A stretch of 64,000 nucleotides of DNA from assembly GCA_035578155.1 (NCBI GenBank), contig JAPWDM010000012.1:17271619-17335618 (forward strand), read 5' to 3'. Under the pieces are notes generated by a model, which saw only the letters and a program-made list of their open reading frames with translations, had not been told where the DNA came from and ran no database searches. A program made the position numbers and the translations under genes. Source of the stretch: Brachynemurus nebulosus. Its lineage: Eukaryota; Arthropoda; Insecta; Neuroptera; Myrmeleontidae. Numbering within the stretch: position 1 is the first letter of the stretch; each line of letters opens with the position of its first letter. Below, in pieces: positions 13,757 to 25,315 of this stretch.

Positions 13757-13961
13757 CAGGGCCGGCCTGAGGACGCTGCAAACAGTGCGTTTTTAAAAGC
13801 CCCGTCTCAATTTAAATTTCTAAACTAAAAGTAGTAAGGTTATAGCGATTCTGTACCAAACGTAGTAAAGTTACAGCAGTTCTGAACCAAAAAAATTAAG
13901 ATCGCAAATCGCAAATGAACCGGCTCTATGATGTTTCCAAACTTTTTTAAGTACGGCCCTG
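13757..13961. mobile_element. Possible hAT-type MITE relic
   Basis: It begins CAGGGCCGGCC and ends GTACGGCCCTG, giving an 8-bp inverted match CAGGGCCG typical of hAT-like MITEs. The flanking octamers (cacttcgc and actaaatt) do not match, so no target duplication supports it. Internal sequence includes a short direct repeat (caaacgtagtaaagttacagc and ccaaaagtagtaaggttatagc variants) at 13830-13880. Confidence 0.4.
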
Positions 13962-14189
13962 ACTAAATTATGCATACACCTTTTTAGTACCAAAGGTACT
14001 AAATAATTTTTTTGACCAAAATTCAATAAAATTTTGTAAACATGTTTACTTCTTAGTTACTACTTATTGTATGTTGCTTTTTTAAAAATAGAAAATTTAT
14101 CTTAAATAGTAAGATGGTTAGAGCCGAATTAAAAAAAAAGTTAAGGGCCCCCATTTTTGACCCATATTTAGTATGAAATTATTACTTAT

Positions 14190-14417
14190 TATTACACGAG
14201 AAGTTTGTATTTTTTCGAATAAATTTGGGTTTGTCTAACGAAAATTTGTTGCCTAGCAATTTAACGAGAAGAACTGTCAACTAACAAAAAACGCGATAGC
14301 GAAGCTGAAGCGTTTTTGGGATGACAGTTCTTCGAATTAAATTGCCTTTAGGCAAACTAATTTAAGTTGTAGGAAACACAAATTTATTCGGAAAAAATAT
14401 AAAACACAAGTGTAATA
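14190..14417. mobile_element. Short foldback MITE with ~95-bp inverted arms
   Basis: The left arm starts TATTACACGAGAAG and the right arm ends CACAAGTGTAATA. Across roughly 95 bp the arms pair imperfectly (attttttcgaataaattt, ttgcctagcaattta and gaagaactgtca each recur inverted). The centre holds gcgatagcgaagctgaagcg. A diverged half-copy lies at 8765-8860, and a left portion lies at 54615-54740, where another element interrupts it. There is no coding content. Confidence 0.65.
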
Positions 14418-16101
14418 CGGTAAGACAATTTAACGAATAAAATACTAGTATAATTCATATTATTATTATTTTTAATAAATTGTTAATATGGTTTTGAAAT
14501 CAGTTAAAATTTTTTATTACTCATGCGGGAGAAGTACTAACTTGGCGCACACATTTTTGTACGCAAAATAGCTGTTTGCCCACTGTACTCTTCCCACATA
14601 CTTTTTTTCGTGCGGAAAGTAAACTTTCCACACGCAAATTGACAATAAAACACGCAAAATTTAATCAAAACACGCAAAGCCTTGATTTTTCATTTAATAA
14701 ATATTTCATAATTATTTCTATAGAAACCACCAACAAAGTAATTTAAACAATATTTAATTCAGCAAAAAAAGACGAACACTCAAAAATTTTATTTTAAAAA
14801 GTAATAAAAATGTCAAAAATAGTGATAATAATAGAAAAAAGTATGTGAGATTCGTAATAAAAATAGTATGTGCAACTCGTGCGGGATTGTCAATTGCCCG
14901 CACTTATTGCACAATATGCTATACCAATACGAATTTTTGTTTCATTTTTACCATATTTACTTATGACGAAATGACCAATGAAATGTTTTGTACTGTTTTT
15001 TTCGCTGTAAAAATCTGTCCTAAATATTTTTCATGGTAAAAGTAAAAAACCTAGAATATTCTTATGGAACGTGATACACATGAGTTAAATTGTCTCTGTT
15101 AAAATACACTTCTAGTTCAAATTTATTGGCAAATATTAATTACATTGGTTGAGATCTACCCACTGTTTTCGCAGCGAGACTTAAATACCCTGTATATTTT
15201 GATTTTACCCTAACGTAAAATTTGTCAAATAATGAAAATATAATAAAACAAAAAATCATTATTTTGATTTGATTAACTCTCGTATCTCATATCTTTCATT
15301 TCTTTCATCCGAAAATTTATTTATTTAATTTGGATATGGAAAATAATAATTATTAATATACATATTTTCTTCTGTACGTTGACTTATCCCGTATCAGTTT
15401 GGGTGGATGGGATTGTGTAACAGGATCAAAGGAATTTATCACTTTTGTTAACAAAATTTTATGGTAATTAAATTTATTTTGAGCATAGAATTTATTTGAG
15501 GGTTGAGCTTCATTTAAATTATGATACAAAGGCAGCGTGACAGAACGTATTGTTAATAAATTTGATAATAGTATTATTTTAAAATAATAATAATATATGG
15601 TCACAAAAATAATTTTGTTTTATTTTGCGCAAACTTTGTTGTATAAATATACTTATTAACTATTTGTTTATTTGAATTATTTCATTGTACGTATTTTTAA
15701 AATATATCAAAAATATCACCTAAGTTTCCTTTTTGGGGTAAGCTAGATGAATTTCTAAATTTTAATAACCTTTTTTGATTAGGGAATGGAAATTTGTTTA
15801 ATTCAGATTTGTCACTGGTTCGCCGTCTTGAATATTTTGAATAATTTTAATTTGAAAGTTAGCCCTTTTCCCCCAAACGAATGGATCTATATCTGTTCAT
15901 ACTTGCTAAATTTTTATAATTAAATTACTCATAATAAAATTAACATTAACTATATTTCATTCAAACATTATTTGCGCAAATATAACTTGCATTTAACGAT
16001 TTGTGAACATATTATGTATATAGTCTATAGACTGAGTCTATCAATTTATTAATAAATAGAAACTTAAGATACGACCAAAATACGACCAATTCCTACATTA
16101 T
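14418..16101. other. AT-rich spacer, nothing confidently recognised
   Basis: The short frames at 14845-15039 (+) and 15353-15604 (-) lack any domain, codon-use signal or conserved copy, and I treat them as chance. The word accctgtata at 15188 recalls the TACAGGGTG termini described at 35778 and 48201, but no partner is visible here. Confidence 0.4.
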
Positions 16102-17367
16102 AATATTGAGCCATTACCGCCATGTTAGCGTAACCGACAAATATCAAATTTTACAGGAGAAGATTTCTGCTGTCTTAATTTTATTACACCTGAGCGTATT
16201 ATTCCTACACTGAGAAAAAATTACAGTACAAATTACGGAGCTGCCTCCGGTAAACCAGGCTCAAGTGACCAGTCGGTAGGAAATTATCAAGCAAAAATAT
16301 AAAAAATGCCTTTCAGACATTATTTTTTACGATTCATTTGAAAATTTTTCCTACACAGCTTAAGAATTTTTCCTATACAACTCCGTAAAATTCGATGGGC
16401 TAGTAAAATTTCAAGTGGATACCAGGAAAATTTACTTAATTTTTGTAAAATTATACTAGAAATAGAAGAATTTTTACGGAGCCACACTGTAATTTTTTAC
16501 TAAGCTAGATGGTAGACTCTCTCTCACACAAGTATCACACATAACTGACGATAAACAGGCCAGACCAAGGTCATTTTGAATAATTCAACAGCAGTCCGAC
16601 CGGCGACCGTTATCAGTTTAGTAGCAGTGGACCCATGCTAGTGAGTGGATGTGTACCATGCAGGAGTGTCATCATTTTTTTTCTTTTTTTTTTATAATAA
16701 ACTGTTTACTGGACTTTACATTTAAAACAAAGAATTGCTATTTGTGTTTCATGAATTGTTGTTTATTTTTTATTTTAATTGTTGTGTGTTTTTTATATGT
16801 ATTGAAGTTTACTGAAACATGTTTTTCCACAAATAATAAAAAACCACAGAACATTTTTTCAATATTAATAATTTGATTTTAATCCTTAGCCTTCTATCAA
16901 TATCTTTTTAAATTATTTTAATTCAAATATTTATTAATAAATTAAAAAAAACCTTATAAATAATACGGTAAGAGAGTAGAATCTTTCTTGTACAGTGTCA
17001 AAATTTTTACGGAGGCATAAGATAATTTTTACCATACTCATCGTACTGTTTCCTTTGCCTGCCTATTTTACCAGAGAGCTCCGTAATTTTTTACTAGAAA
17101 TTTCCGTAAAAATTACCGTATTTTTTTCTCAGTGTATTATTTTATTAATCTTACGATAAAGATGGTTATTGTCGGTTACGCTAAAATGTGAAAATGTGTT
17201 GTATTAACGATAAACTAAACAGTTGCTATAACTCGTTAATTACCGAATTTTGGAGAAAAACGTTAACACTGCTTGGCCCGTTACAGTTTAAAATGTTGCT
17301 TGCAATAAAAATCTCAATTTCGGTAAAAGTGTCGCTTACGATAAATCGGCGGTAATGGCTCGATATT
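16102..17367. mobile_element. Outer MITE interrupted by a second transposon
   Basis: The left end AATATTGAGCCATTACCGCC and the inverse of the right end AATATCGAGCCATTACCGCC differ at one base. The arms continue with gcgtaaccgac and gcgtaagcgac type words. Without the inserted 927-bp element (16208-17134) the outer element is about 340 bp. A further inverted word, cggttacgctaa (17173-17186), matches ttagcgtaaccg near 16126. Confidence 0.7.
16208..17134. mobile_element. CACTGAGAAAAAA-ended DNA transposon, non-autonomous
   Basis: It starts CACTGAGAAAAAATTAC and ends in the inverse, with TA immediately outside both ends (16206-16207 and 17135-17136). The inner parts of the termini also pair (attacggagct near 16234 against agctccgtaat near 17077), and ttccgtaaaa words repeat near each end. 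The 75-codon frame at 16649-16876 is F/L/I-rich and has no domain. The superfamily is not certain; TA flanks would fit Tc1/mariner. It is inserted in the outer element at 16102-17367. Confidence 0.7.
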
Positions 17368-19078
17368 GTCAAAATGCAATAACCGTAATATTCGTGGTAA
17401 CAATTTCCAGCGATTTCTTAAATAAGCATTGTTAAAATACAACATTGATAATAAAATTTAACTTTTTCGAGAAAAAAAACTATATGTAGTCATGGGGACT
17501 GTCGACCGAAGTGAAAACTTAAAACTACGAAATGAAACAGATATACACAGCAATAATGTTGCACAATACGCCACACTTATAATTATAGATATAGGTACTG
17601 TTATTACAGCATATCCATGATACGAACTCATAAGATTTTACCCATCCAAAAAGCATTCAACGCGCACATCATACAGTGTACACGTCATACTCACAGCTAC
17701 GGATATACTGTTAGCAATAGCATACCGGTGAAGCGAATTCATAAGATTTTCCTCTACCAAAAATCACTCAACGCACCTAAAAAAGTTTTCAATTCAAAAA
17801 CTACAAAATTTTCAAAATAGAAATGGTAACGTAAAAGTCCCTATACTGGAACGCGATCATATGTCCAAACAGTTTTGACATTTATATATTATTGAAGTTA
17901 TTTCTGAAAGAAACCTCTGATAACAAAAATTATTATTAATATGTAGAATGATTATTTTTCAATTTAAATTCACCTCGCATTTAATGTTTCCTTACTTAAT
18001 TAAAGGAATACATATACATATATTAAAAAATTTTTGTTGAATACAGTATTTTGATCTTTATTGACGTCTGATACTTAAATCATTCTATGTCTCCTACTCT
18101 GGTGTCTAAAATGTTACTCTATGTGTCATATTACTCATATTACACGTCTGTTTGTATATCGGTTCCCAACTTCTAGTGTCATTAATATCTCTCTGTTTGG
18201 ATATAGATGTCGACATTTTATAAAAGAAAAACATTAATAAATAAAAATTTTTGTGTTGTATTTTTTTAAAAACATATTCATTGGATTAAAAAAACTTTTT
18301 TTCATGCTTATTAAGAAAAAAAATAGGTGTTTAATTTATTTGTCAATTTTTATAAGCCAGTTTAATTACACTCCTAAAAATAGTGTTCCGGTGGAGGCGC
18401 TTTTACGTTTATTTGTTTTTTGTTTTAATATTTTAAATTAGGGGGAATTTTGTGTTCTTGCTCACACTCCGGTAGGTGCTTCAGTGAAGTGGCCTATAAA
18501 TTGGCTTTATGCTCCATCTATTCCATTATAATATAATAGTGTTTATCGAACTAAATAATCTTCACTTACAAAAATAATATTTATTAACCGAAAATTTACT
18601 AATAAAACTTGCCTGACTTTTCAGAATTTCAATAGAAAAATTCCTATTTAGTTTTAACAGAAATAAATGAAAATGAAAACTGTACTGGAGTGATTGATTT
18701 AGTGTGTAGATAAAAGTTGTAACTGCATTATCAACACACTGACTTCTAGCTAGGTGTCCTAGCATAGCTACCATACAATGCCATTTTACCGTATAGATCA
18801 GCAGGCGAAAGAGTGCTAGTTATGTGCAAGCGGAAGTAAAAATGGAAATTGAATTATACAAACTTAAAAAGTTCATTCATTTTCTTCATCCTGATAGTAA
18901 GGGGGGGACGGGACGGGGGCATGGCCGACGTTACGAACAGGATATTCAATTTTATTTCACATATCTTGCATTTTTCTGTAAATGTTGTATATAATGTAGG
19001 TAGCGCGGAGTGAACAAGTTTCTTTCGGATCCTGTCTATTCACTTAAACAATTTATTTAATTTTGTTTTAATAGAATA
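17368..19078. other. AT-rich spacer with a short tandem duplication
   Basis: At 17615-17665 and 17730-17785 the words cgaactcataagattttaccc and caaaaagcattcaacgc recur as cgaattcataagattttcct and caaaaatcactcaacgc, a diverged tandem pair about 115 bp apart. A short G-rich run lies at 18901-18920. No gene is seen; the frames at 17617, 18253 and 18562 have no domains. Confidence 0.4.
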
Positions 19079-19571
19079 ATACCCCTGTCGCAGCATCTGC
19101 ATAACATAGCGAATTTTCAAATATTGTGCACTGGCGGATTTCATCTAAGACCTGTACCCATTTAAAATAATTCAGCTGACGCCATTCCTCCAAGCCCCAT
19201 TCAAGGTGTTTACGTGCAAATCTTAAACGGTTTGCACGATGCGCTCCGGTCAGTTTGGTACGGATTACTGGTCTTCTTGAACATTGTTGGTCTTCATGCA
19301 AACGATTTCGTATGGTCTGATTACTGACAACAGTACCAGTAGATCGATGTAAGCGATTTTGCAGAGTACCTGCGGTAACAGTCGGCTCACGTCGTGCACA
19401 CAGTCGAATGTAAAGGTCTTCACGGGCAGTTGTAGCACGAACTCTTCCTGAGCCACGGCGCCGGGTTACACTACCGGTCTGCTGATACCGATTCCAAACA
19501 TTTTGAATAGCCCTTCGTGAACAACCCAACTGCAGAGCCACGGAACGTTGAGATTGACCACCCTCAATCAT
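19068..19571 (-). pseudogene. Tc1/mariner transposase N-terminus, DDE domain missing
   Basis: The frame carries a paired-like bipartite helix-turn-helix: residues ~1-30 (GGQSQRSVALQLGCSRRAIQ) form the first HTH, a GRPR-like stretch follows (RRRGSGRVRAT, ~38-48), and the second HTH covers ~55-115 (LQNRLHRS through RNRLHEDQ). This is the DNA-binding half of a Tc1-like transposase of about 340 aa. Immediately after RKHLEWGLEEWRQ, where the DDE catalytic domain should begin, the frame runs into the element's right terminal sequence, so the catalytic domain is deleted. Upstream, a possible original start at 19620 lies in another frame (CCGAGAATTCGACACC), so there is also a frameshift before codon 1. 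As it stands it could only bind DNA, if it is expressed at all. Confidence 0.75.
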
Positions 19572-19971
19572 CGTTACGGCTCTGGTAGCAGTAGTCTATA
19601 TGGTGTCGAATTCTCGGCATTGTAAAAATAAATGATTGAATAACACGCCAAACTTCAAAAAACAACCTCAGCAATCAATAATCAAGCGCAAACGGATTTA
19701 AAATCAAATTAAAAAAAATAAGTAAAACTAACTACTTGACGCTGTGCGATACAATAAAACGTTTAAATCTTCCCCTCAACAATAATATCACTTAAACCTA
19801 ACTGTTATCATTTACTCAACCACTTAATATCATAACAACAGTCATTTAGAAAAGTTATTTTGACGTGGATCGACATGAATCAGTTTTAAAATACAAACTT
19901 TCAAGTGGCCCTTATTTTGTTTTGAGGAGTATATCTTTCTAACAGTAAAAGTATTTTTTAAACCCGTAGTG

Positions 19972-20034
<63 letters not shown>

Positions 20035-20155
20035 AGTGATATAATTTTTGTATATACGGACCTGAAAACACATTTCTGTTATAGTCTCTGCCTCAGATTG
20101 CGTCATGAGAGCGGCCGTAATAGCTGAATTTCGAGTTTTCGAAATTCGCTAAAAA
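19079..20155 (-). mobile_element. Internally deleted Tc1-like element
   Basis: The minus-strand left end TTTTAGCGAATTTCGAAA (near 20155) and the right end gaaaattcgct (near 19109) match the termini of the 4-kb repeats, including the ~30-bp right tail ending gacaggggta at 19079. Subterminal words (ggtacaggtcttagatgaaatccgccag) match those at 33100 and 2025. It contains the transposase N-terminus at 19068-19571 and a (TA)n run at 19977-20030 at the same relative position as in copies B and C. It therefore identifies the 4-kb repeats as Tc1-derived. Confidence 0.75.
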
Positions 20156-20486
20156 TTAGAGTTGGATGAAATTATTTTATTTCTCAACCTTGTTTTAACA
20201 AGAAATTACATTTAGTTAAGGTACGAATGTAAAGTATGTCTTTTCCCATAGAAATATATTCTCTTTTTCTATTTTCTTTTTCTTTTTCCTTTTTTCCTTT
20301 TTTCTTTTTTTTTACGTACGTATGTTTAAATACGAGCTTAGTTTGCCATATACGAATATTAATAATATTAAGCACTCAATAATATTATTTAAAATTAAAA
20401 ATATAACTGCATCTCGAATTAAATAGGATAATTATGTGATTGATTGATTAATTGTCGAAGTGGAGTGGCTCGCTCGAACAAACGGG
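20156..20486. other. Spacer with polypyrimidine tract
   Basis: A T/C-rich tract (tttttct repeats, 20258-20312) is followed by AT-rich DNA. No gene is seen. The lysine/glutamate-rich minus frame at 20184-20375 is the shadow of the tract. Confidence 0.45.
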
Positions 20487-20640
20487 TCGGTGGCCTCACT
20501 GGTAAAGGCATTTGACTAACCAAATGCCTTTCGGGTTCGATTCCCAACCGATCCAGTTTGACAAAATTTTTCAATCTCTATGTGAATTTTAATATTCTCT
20601 CTTGCGTTTTGTTTTTAGTACTCCCTACCAAATCTGTCAA
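20487..20640 (+). repeat. tRNA-derived SINE head
   Basis: A tRNA-like block at 20487-20556 has an acceptor pairing GGGTCGG/CCGATCC, a D-arm GCCT...AGGC with box A words TGGCCTCACTGG, and a box B GGGTTCGATTCCC. The anticodon arm is aberrant: the hairpin GCATTTG...CAAATGC is too long and its loop too short, so this is not a working tRNA. An AT-rich tail follows (gtttgacaaaatttttc). Internal RNA polymerase III promoter boxes with a degenerate cloverleaf are typical of SINEs. I cannot define the exact 3' end. Confidence 0.6.
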
Positions 20641-21191
20641 AACGGGACACTTATGCAATCACTTCGGTGTCACAGGCGATTTTCTCTGAAACCATTCGAC
20701 GTGAAAATTTAGAATTTAGATATTATAGTGTGGTGGCCCGATTACAGATGTGAAGTAAAATTTCGATTATGATGGTTAATTTCAGGGGATAACTTGAAAA
20801 GTGGGAAAAATTTTTCGCCCAAGAGTATTGAGTAGGACATCAAAGTAAAGTTTCATTTTAATTTTCCACCGACCCTGTCCTCGTCTCTTATCACCAAAAG
20901 GATCGCTCAGATAAATCTGAAAAAATTCTTGAACATTAAGAATGAGGTGTAGATGAAACAAAAATTATCAGGATTGCATTTTATTACGCAATTTCCTTGA
21001 TATATAAAAAGAAAGGTTGATGACCCATTTTGTTTTGATCAGGATATTGTTAGTCAGTATAATTATGTTAACGTTATGTTAAACGGGTATTTTAGTGAAA
21101 TATTTAGAAAATGAATTCTAGAAATTGAAGAAGAATGAGGGAATAATAGATAAATCCATTCGCCAAAATTATGACAATTTTTGTACACTAA
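20641..21191. other. Spacer, nothing recognised
   Basis: Mixed-composition AT-rich DNA without a defensible ORF, inverted repeat or RNA gene. Confidence 0.4.
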
Positions 21192-21440
21192 TTAACCCTT
21201 TTCAATCATGTGTCGGAGGTCTTTCGACATTGTCTTTTTCCCGTTCGTATCATCTGTCGGAACTATTTCGACATCGTTTTCATTCAAGTCAATTTTATAT
21301 GAATATTTTGAGACAAAATACTGCTGAGACATCATAAAAATGATCAGTGTTAAATAGTTTCATTCTTAGCTTTAATTACTTAGATTTAATTTGGACCTGG
21401 TAGTAACACGCCAGTTAAAAAACGGATTGGAAAGGGTTAA
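21192..21440. mobile_element. Short piggyBac-type MITE
   Basis: TTAA lies at 21192-21195 and 21437-21440. The ends CCCTTTTCAATC (21196-21207) and GATTGGAAAGGG (21425-21436) are inverted with one mismatch. The interior contains two spaced copies of tgtcggaggtctttcgaca-like words (21211 and 21257), each a partial palindrome TGTCGGA...TCGACA. The element is 241 bp with no coding capacity. The TTAA targets and CCC ends place it with piggyBac; it is distinct from the MITE at 9360. Confidence 0.7.
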
Positions 21441-21753
21441 TAAACCTATCTTACTTTTTTGTATTTCATATATTTTGTTAGCGTAGGTATCAATCGAAAT
21501 AATAAATTTAAAATATTCAAAGGAATTGAGAATTTTTAAGTGATTTTTTTTTGCCTTAACATAGTATCTATTAAAATACATGATTTATAATAAAAATAGT
21601 ATCACGAATAATTACGGGAATCCATAAATAACAACTTATAGTACGGAATACTATTTGCACAAGTACAATTCGTACTTCGCGCCTTGTATTTTTTTGCAAG
21701 CTTAGAAAAGTATGCGTAGCTTTACTAAGTATAATTTTAAACAATATAATTTC

Positions 21754-22502
21754 CAGGGCTGGGAACTATTTAAAATGATTTCATTTTAAATATGTATTTA
21801 AAATACAAAATCGCATTTAGCATTTTCTATTTTAAATTAGTTCGGTCAAACCATTTCCCATTTTGTATTTAAAATGGAAATTTGAATCCATTTTACATTT
21901 AAAATGAAAATGCATGTATACTCAAATTTATGTGTATACAATATTAATTATAGAACTTGAGCTGAACGACTTGAAGTCTAACAAATTGTAAGTTAAATGT
22001 AAGTTGATTTAATTGATTCAATTTTTTTTATAACTCGAGTTGCAATGTCACTAGAGTTAAATTTGTTACTAGAGGTGCAGTTCTCTTAAGTCAAACTTTT
22101 CTGACTCAAGTTGTGTAATACTATCTTTAAGACACGTCGATAAGAAATGTTTTCGTATTTCGAGTAGATGATTTTCATAATTTTATTTAGAAGTTGCAGT
22201 CGTAGCCGTCGTCAAGGTTTGAATACGTCAAGGCCGAATTAAATTTTACAATTTTTTTAAGTAACAATATTTGAAGAGTTAAGTTACGTTTTCAAATCAT
22301 GCAAACTTTACAAAATTCTCTTTAAAGTAAAAAAAGCATTTTGCATTTTATAATCCATTTTAAATAACTATTTTCCATTTTCAATTTTAAATATGTATGT
22401 TCAACTAAACCATTTTCCATTTTGTATTTTAAATGCATTTTTGGAAACCATTTTCAATTTTCTATTTTAAATGGTTTCTATGAACCATTTTTCTCAGCCT
22501 TG
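21754..22502. mobile_element. hAT-type MITE made of CATTTTAAAAT iterations
   Basis: Perfect 8-bp direct repeats ATAATTTC flank it (21746-21753 and 22503-22510). The ends CAGGGCTGGGAA and (inverse) CAAGGCTGAGAA are typical of hAT elements. Both subterminal zones consist of repeated, partly palindromic words such as cattttaaat, tttaaaatg and ccattttgtattt over ~150 bp at each end. The interior is unique AT-rich DNA with no ORF. Confidence 0.85.
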
Positions 22503-22510
22503 ATAATTTC

Positions 22511-23149
22511 TAAATTAACTTTTCCATCTTACACTTACAAATGTCACAACCTTATTAGGCTACTCAGAGGTCATAACCTCTGAGTAAGCCTTATCGTTTC
22601 ACAAAAATACTATTCTAATGTGTGGCCAACTTGCATTTCTGTTTGCTGAACTCAGCTCCCCAACTTTTTGGAGTAAAGGGGATATTTTTCTTAATTACAA
22701 ATATAAAAAATTTAAGACATTAATTTTGGACCTAACTGCTAATTGTTTAATAATCGAACGTATAGAATTAGAAATTAATTAGATTTTTTTCTTAATTGCT
22801 AAATTTTTTTTTAATCTTTCTTGTTAGCAGTAAGGTATAAATAAAAAAAATATAATTGACGCCTATACTATTAGGTACATGATTATTACTGTGTCGTTTA
22901 TGGATATTTAAATGATTTTAATATTACCTACATATTAAATTACCTAAATGATTTTAATATTACCTACATATTAACAGTAAATTACTATCAAAAAAATGCA
23001 AACTTTAACAATATTTTTTAAATTTATTCAAATTCAATTTAATTGCTATTTAAATATATTAGTTTTTGACATTTGACGTTTTGAATTTTACTCAAAATAT
23101 ACATACGTAATTTACACATGCTACCTATATATATAGTGAGTATACTCTA
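22511..23149. other. AT-rich spacer
   Basis: A tandem duplication of about 38 bp (tacctaaatgattttaatattacctacatatta words) occurs at 22910-22975. At 22556-22590 a small hairpin has arms ctactcagaggt and cctctgagtaag. No gene is seen. Confidence 0.45.
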
Positions 23150-23880
23150 TTTTGAAAGTGTCACACCATAGAACACTAGAAGCCAACTAACATAAAAAAA
23201 GTGAAATTCGCTTGGAGTCATTTGTAAGCCAGTCACAGCTTAAGACATTAGTCCGTCAGTAGTCGTCGTCGAGTCAACACACCATTATATTAACAATATA
23301 CCCATTGTTAGTTGAGCACGTTGAACAGCTCTCTCTGGTAATACGTGTGATGTGATTGTATGTGTGTATACACATACTACTACAAAAAACCAAACTAATA
23401 CACTGCAAACAGTGTGTATGTACACAAACAGACTACGTCACAAACTCATTACAAGTGGAACAGAGGCAAAGCCAATCTAGTTTGTCCCCTTGTATCACAC
23501 AGTATATAATACACGATAGGTACCTACAACATATGTACATAAAGCTACGGATACACGAGACATCAAAATAACGCGACATCTAAATTAGCATTATTGTGTG
23601 CAATGTTTACACTATAGAACACTAGAAGCAAACTAATATCAAAAAAGTTTAGTTCGCTTGGAGTCATTTGTTGGTCTGTCACAGCTTAAGGCATTTAATC
23701 AGTCGGTGTCGGTCATCGAATCCACTACGATTGTTATGTATTGTAAGACCATTGTTACTTGACCTGCACGTTGCTCTGTCCGATAATACGTGTTTTGTAA
23801 TTGTGTGTGTAAATACTCACACAGAAGCAAACATCAAGCCTAAACCACTACAAACAGTTTGTACTTACACAGCATAGTGA
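23150..23880 (+). repeat. Diverged tandem duplication, ~270-bp units
   Basis: The unit at 23160-23430 recurs at 23608-23865. Shared words in order are atagaacactagaag, tcgcttggagtcatttgt, gtcacagcttaag, aatacgtgt, actacaaa and cacaaacag-type ends. Identity is perhaps 70% by eye. No open frame is shared between the units and I see no TIR, so whether this is a duplicated promoter-like region or a terminal repeat of a decayed element is unknown. Confidence 0.55.
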
Positions 23881-23984
23881 TGCGAAGTGGAGGAGATTTT
23901 ACGTCACCTTTCTGCTACAGTCGGAATACTAACTATCATATAGTAGTTTGGCCCGTTGGTTTACACGTTCAAGTAAAGCGGGTT

Positions 23985-24419
23985 CTACACGATGCTACGA
24001 ACGTTCCTTCCAACATTCGATCGAACGTTTGAGGCAGTTAAGTTCGATAGTTGGTGCGACGAATGTATCTGCTACACGGTGAATCGAATGTTTGATCCAA
24101 TACGAATGATGATGTGTTGGTACTCAGTGGACGATGTTATCTGTCTGATGTTATCTCTAATGTTATACACTGATGTTGTCTCTCTTCACATGAACGAGCG
24201 TGCAGCTGCTGAGTCGAACCAACCAACGAACCAACATTGACCTTCAAACGTTCGAAGCACCCCTTTGACTCGGTGCAAAAATACCGACATCGAACGGGAC
24301 ACGACCAAATGCGAACGTTTGACGCTCGACATTGGACACTCGTAGGTTCGAACAACGGCTACACGATGCTATGAACCATCCAACGTCGAATGTTGGAAGG
24401 TGTTCGTAGCATCGTGTAG
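23985..24419. mobile_element. MITE with CTACACGATGCTACGAAC ends
   Basis: CTACACGATGCTACGAAC at 23985-24002 is repeated exactly inverted at 24402-24419, and pairing continues inwards (cttccaacattcga against tcgaatgttggaag). A third copy of the end, with one change, lies at 24358-24378. The interior is rich in cgaacgtt and gttcgaa words. The frames at 23992-24240 (+) and 24137-24355 (-) begin inside the terminal repeats and lack domains. Confidence 0.7.
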
Positions 24420-24786
24420 CAGCGGCTTAAATTTGCAGTCTAGATCAGGCTAGAACAGTTGTATACACTCGAGTTGCTAGACTTCTCTAGCAAATATTTG
24501 AGGTTGTTTACACAGTAGTGTCACACACGGCGAATAGAATAGTGTCAGACATTTCACACAACACCTGATTTAGATTATAATTTAACATTTCTAAATCGTA
24601 TTTTGTATTGCCATATTCTATTTTGAATTGAAAACTAATATTTTTATAAATGTTGCTGCAAGACGGCAGTTTCGTACTGAAAATAATTTATTTCATTTTT
24701 TGCTATAGTGTAAATCCAACTTGTAAAATTTTAAATATGGTATCGTTGCTTTGTCACTTTTCACAGCAAAATAAATAACAGAAAAA

Positions 24787-24824
24787 CACGAGTCGACTTT
24801 CGGCTTTTACACCATCATCAGGTG
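24787..24824 (-). ncRNA. Hammerhead-ribozyme-like motif, downstream repeat
   Basis: Read on the minus strand, CACCTGATGA supplies a 3-bp stem I strand (CAC) and the CUGAUGA core. A short stem II follows (GGU pairing GCC around a 6-nt loop), then GAAA, a minimal stem III from the self-complementary AGUCGACU, C at the cleavage position, and GTG closing stem I. One U before stem II is unpaired, so the fold is imperfect. Hammerhead motifs with tiny stem III are known in Penelope-like terminal repeats. It is identical to the motifs at 27806-27843 and 29041-29078. Confidence 0.55.
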
Positions 24825-25315
24825 AAAAACTTAACTAAAAATTGCTCTTTTTGGCGAAAACTATTTATAATATAGATCGGAGCAAATAATGCATTGGTGG
24901 GGGATGCTAGAGACAGAGACAGAGACAGATACAATCACAGTATACAATAAAATTAAAAATTTTTGTATTGTTTGCAAAGGTAGTTTACAGCGAAATTTAT
25001 TTTTAAAAACTGGTTAGGTCCAATATTATTAAATTGACCGGAGCACACTGGGGAAAACCAGACACGTGAAAACAGCGGCGAACGACAATTACCAGAAACA
25101 AAGGAAATCATACAGACATCTGTCTGTTGATATGCACGAGGGGTTACACCCAGCAGGTAGCTGCTTTTGTTAAACTAAAAGGTTTGTTAAATGAAGTAAA
25201 ATCAAAAATATTGTAAAAAGACTATTTAAATATTAATTACCAGGAATGGATAAAATTTTTTAAAATGGGTCCTATCAACTAAACTATTCGAAAACAAAAC
25301 GTGAGATGCACCGTG

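Noticed and set aside
20487..20556. Functional tRNA gene
   Set aside because: Acceptor and T-arm look good, but the anticodon arm does not form a 5-bp stem with 7-nt loop; a SINE head fits better.
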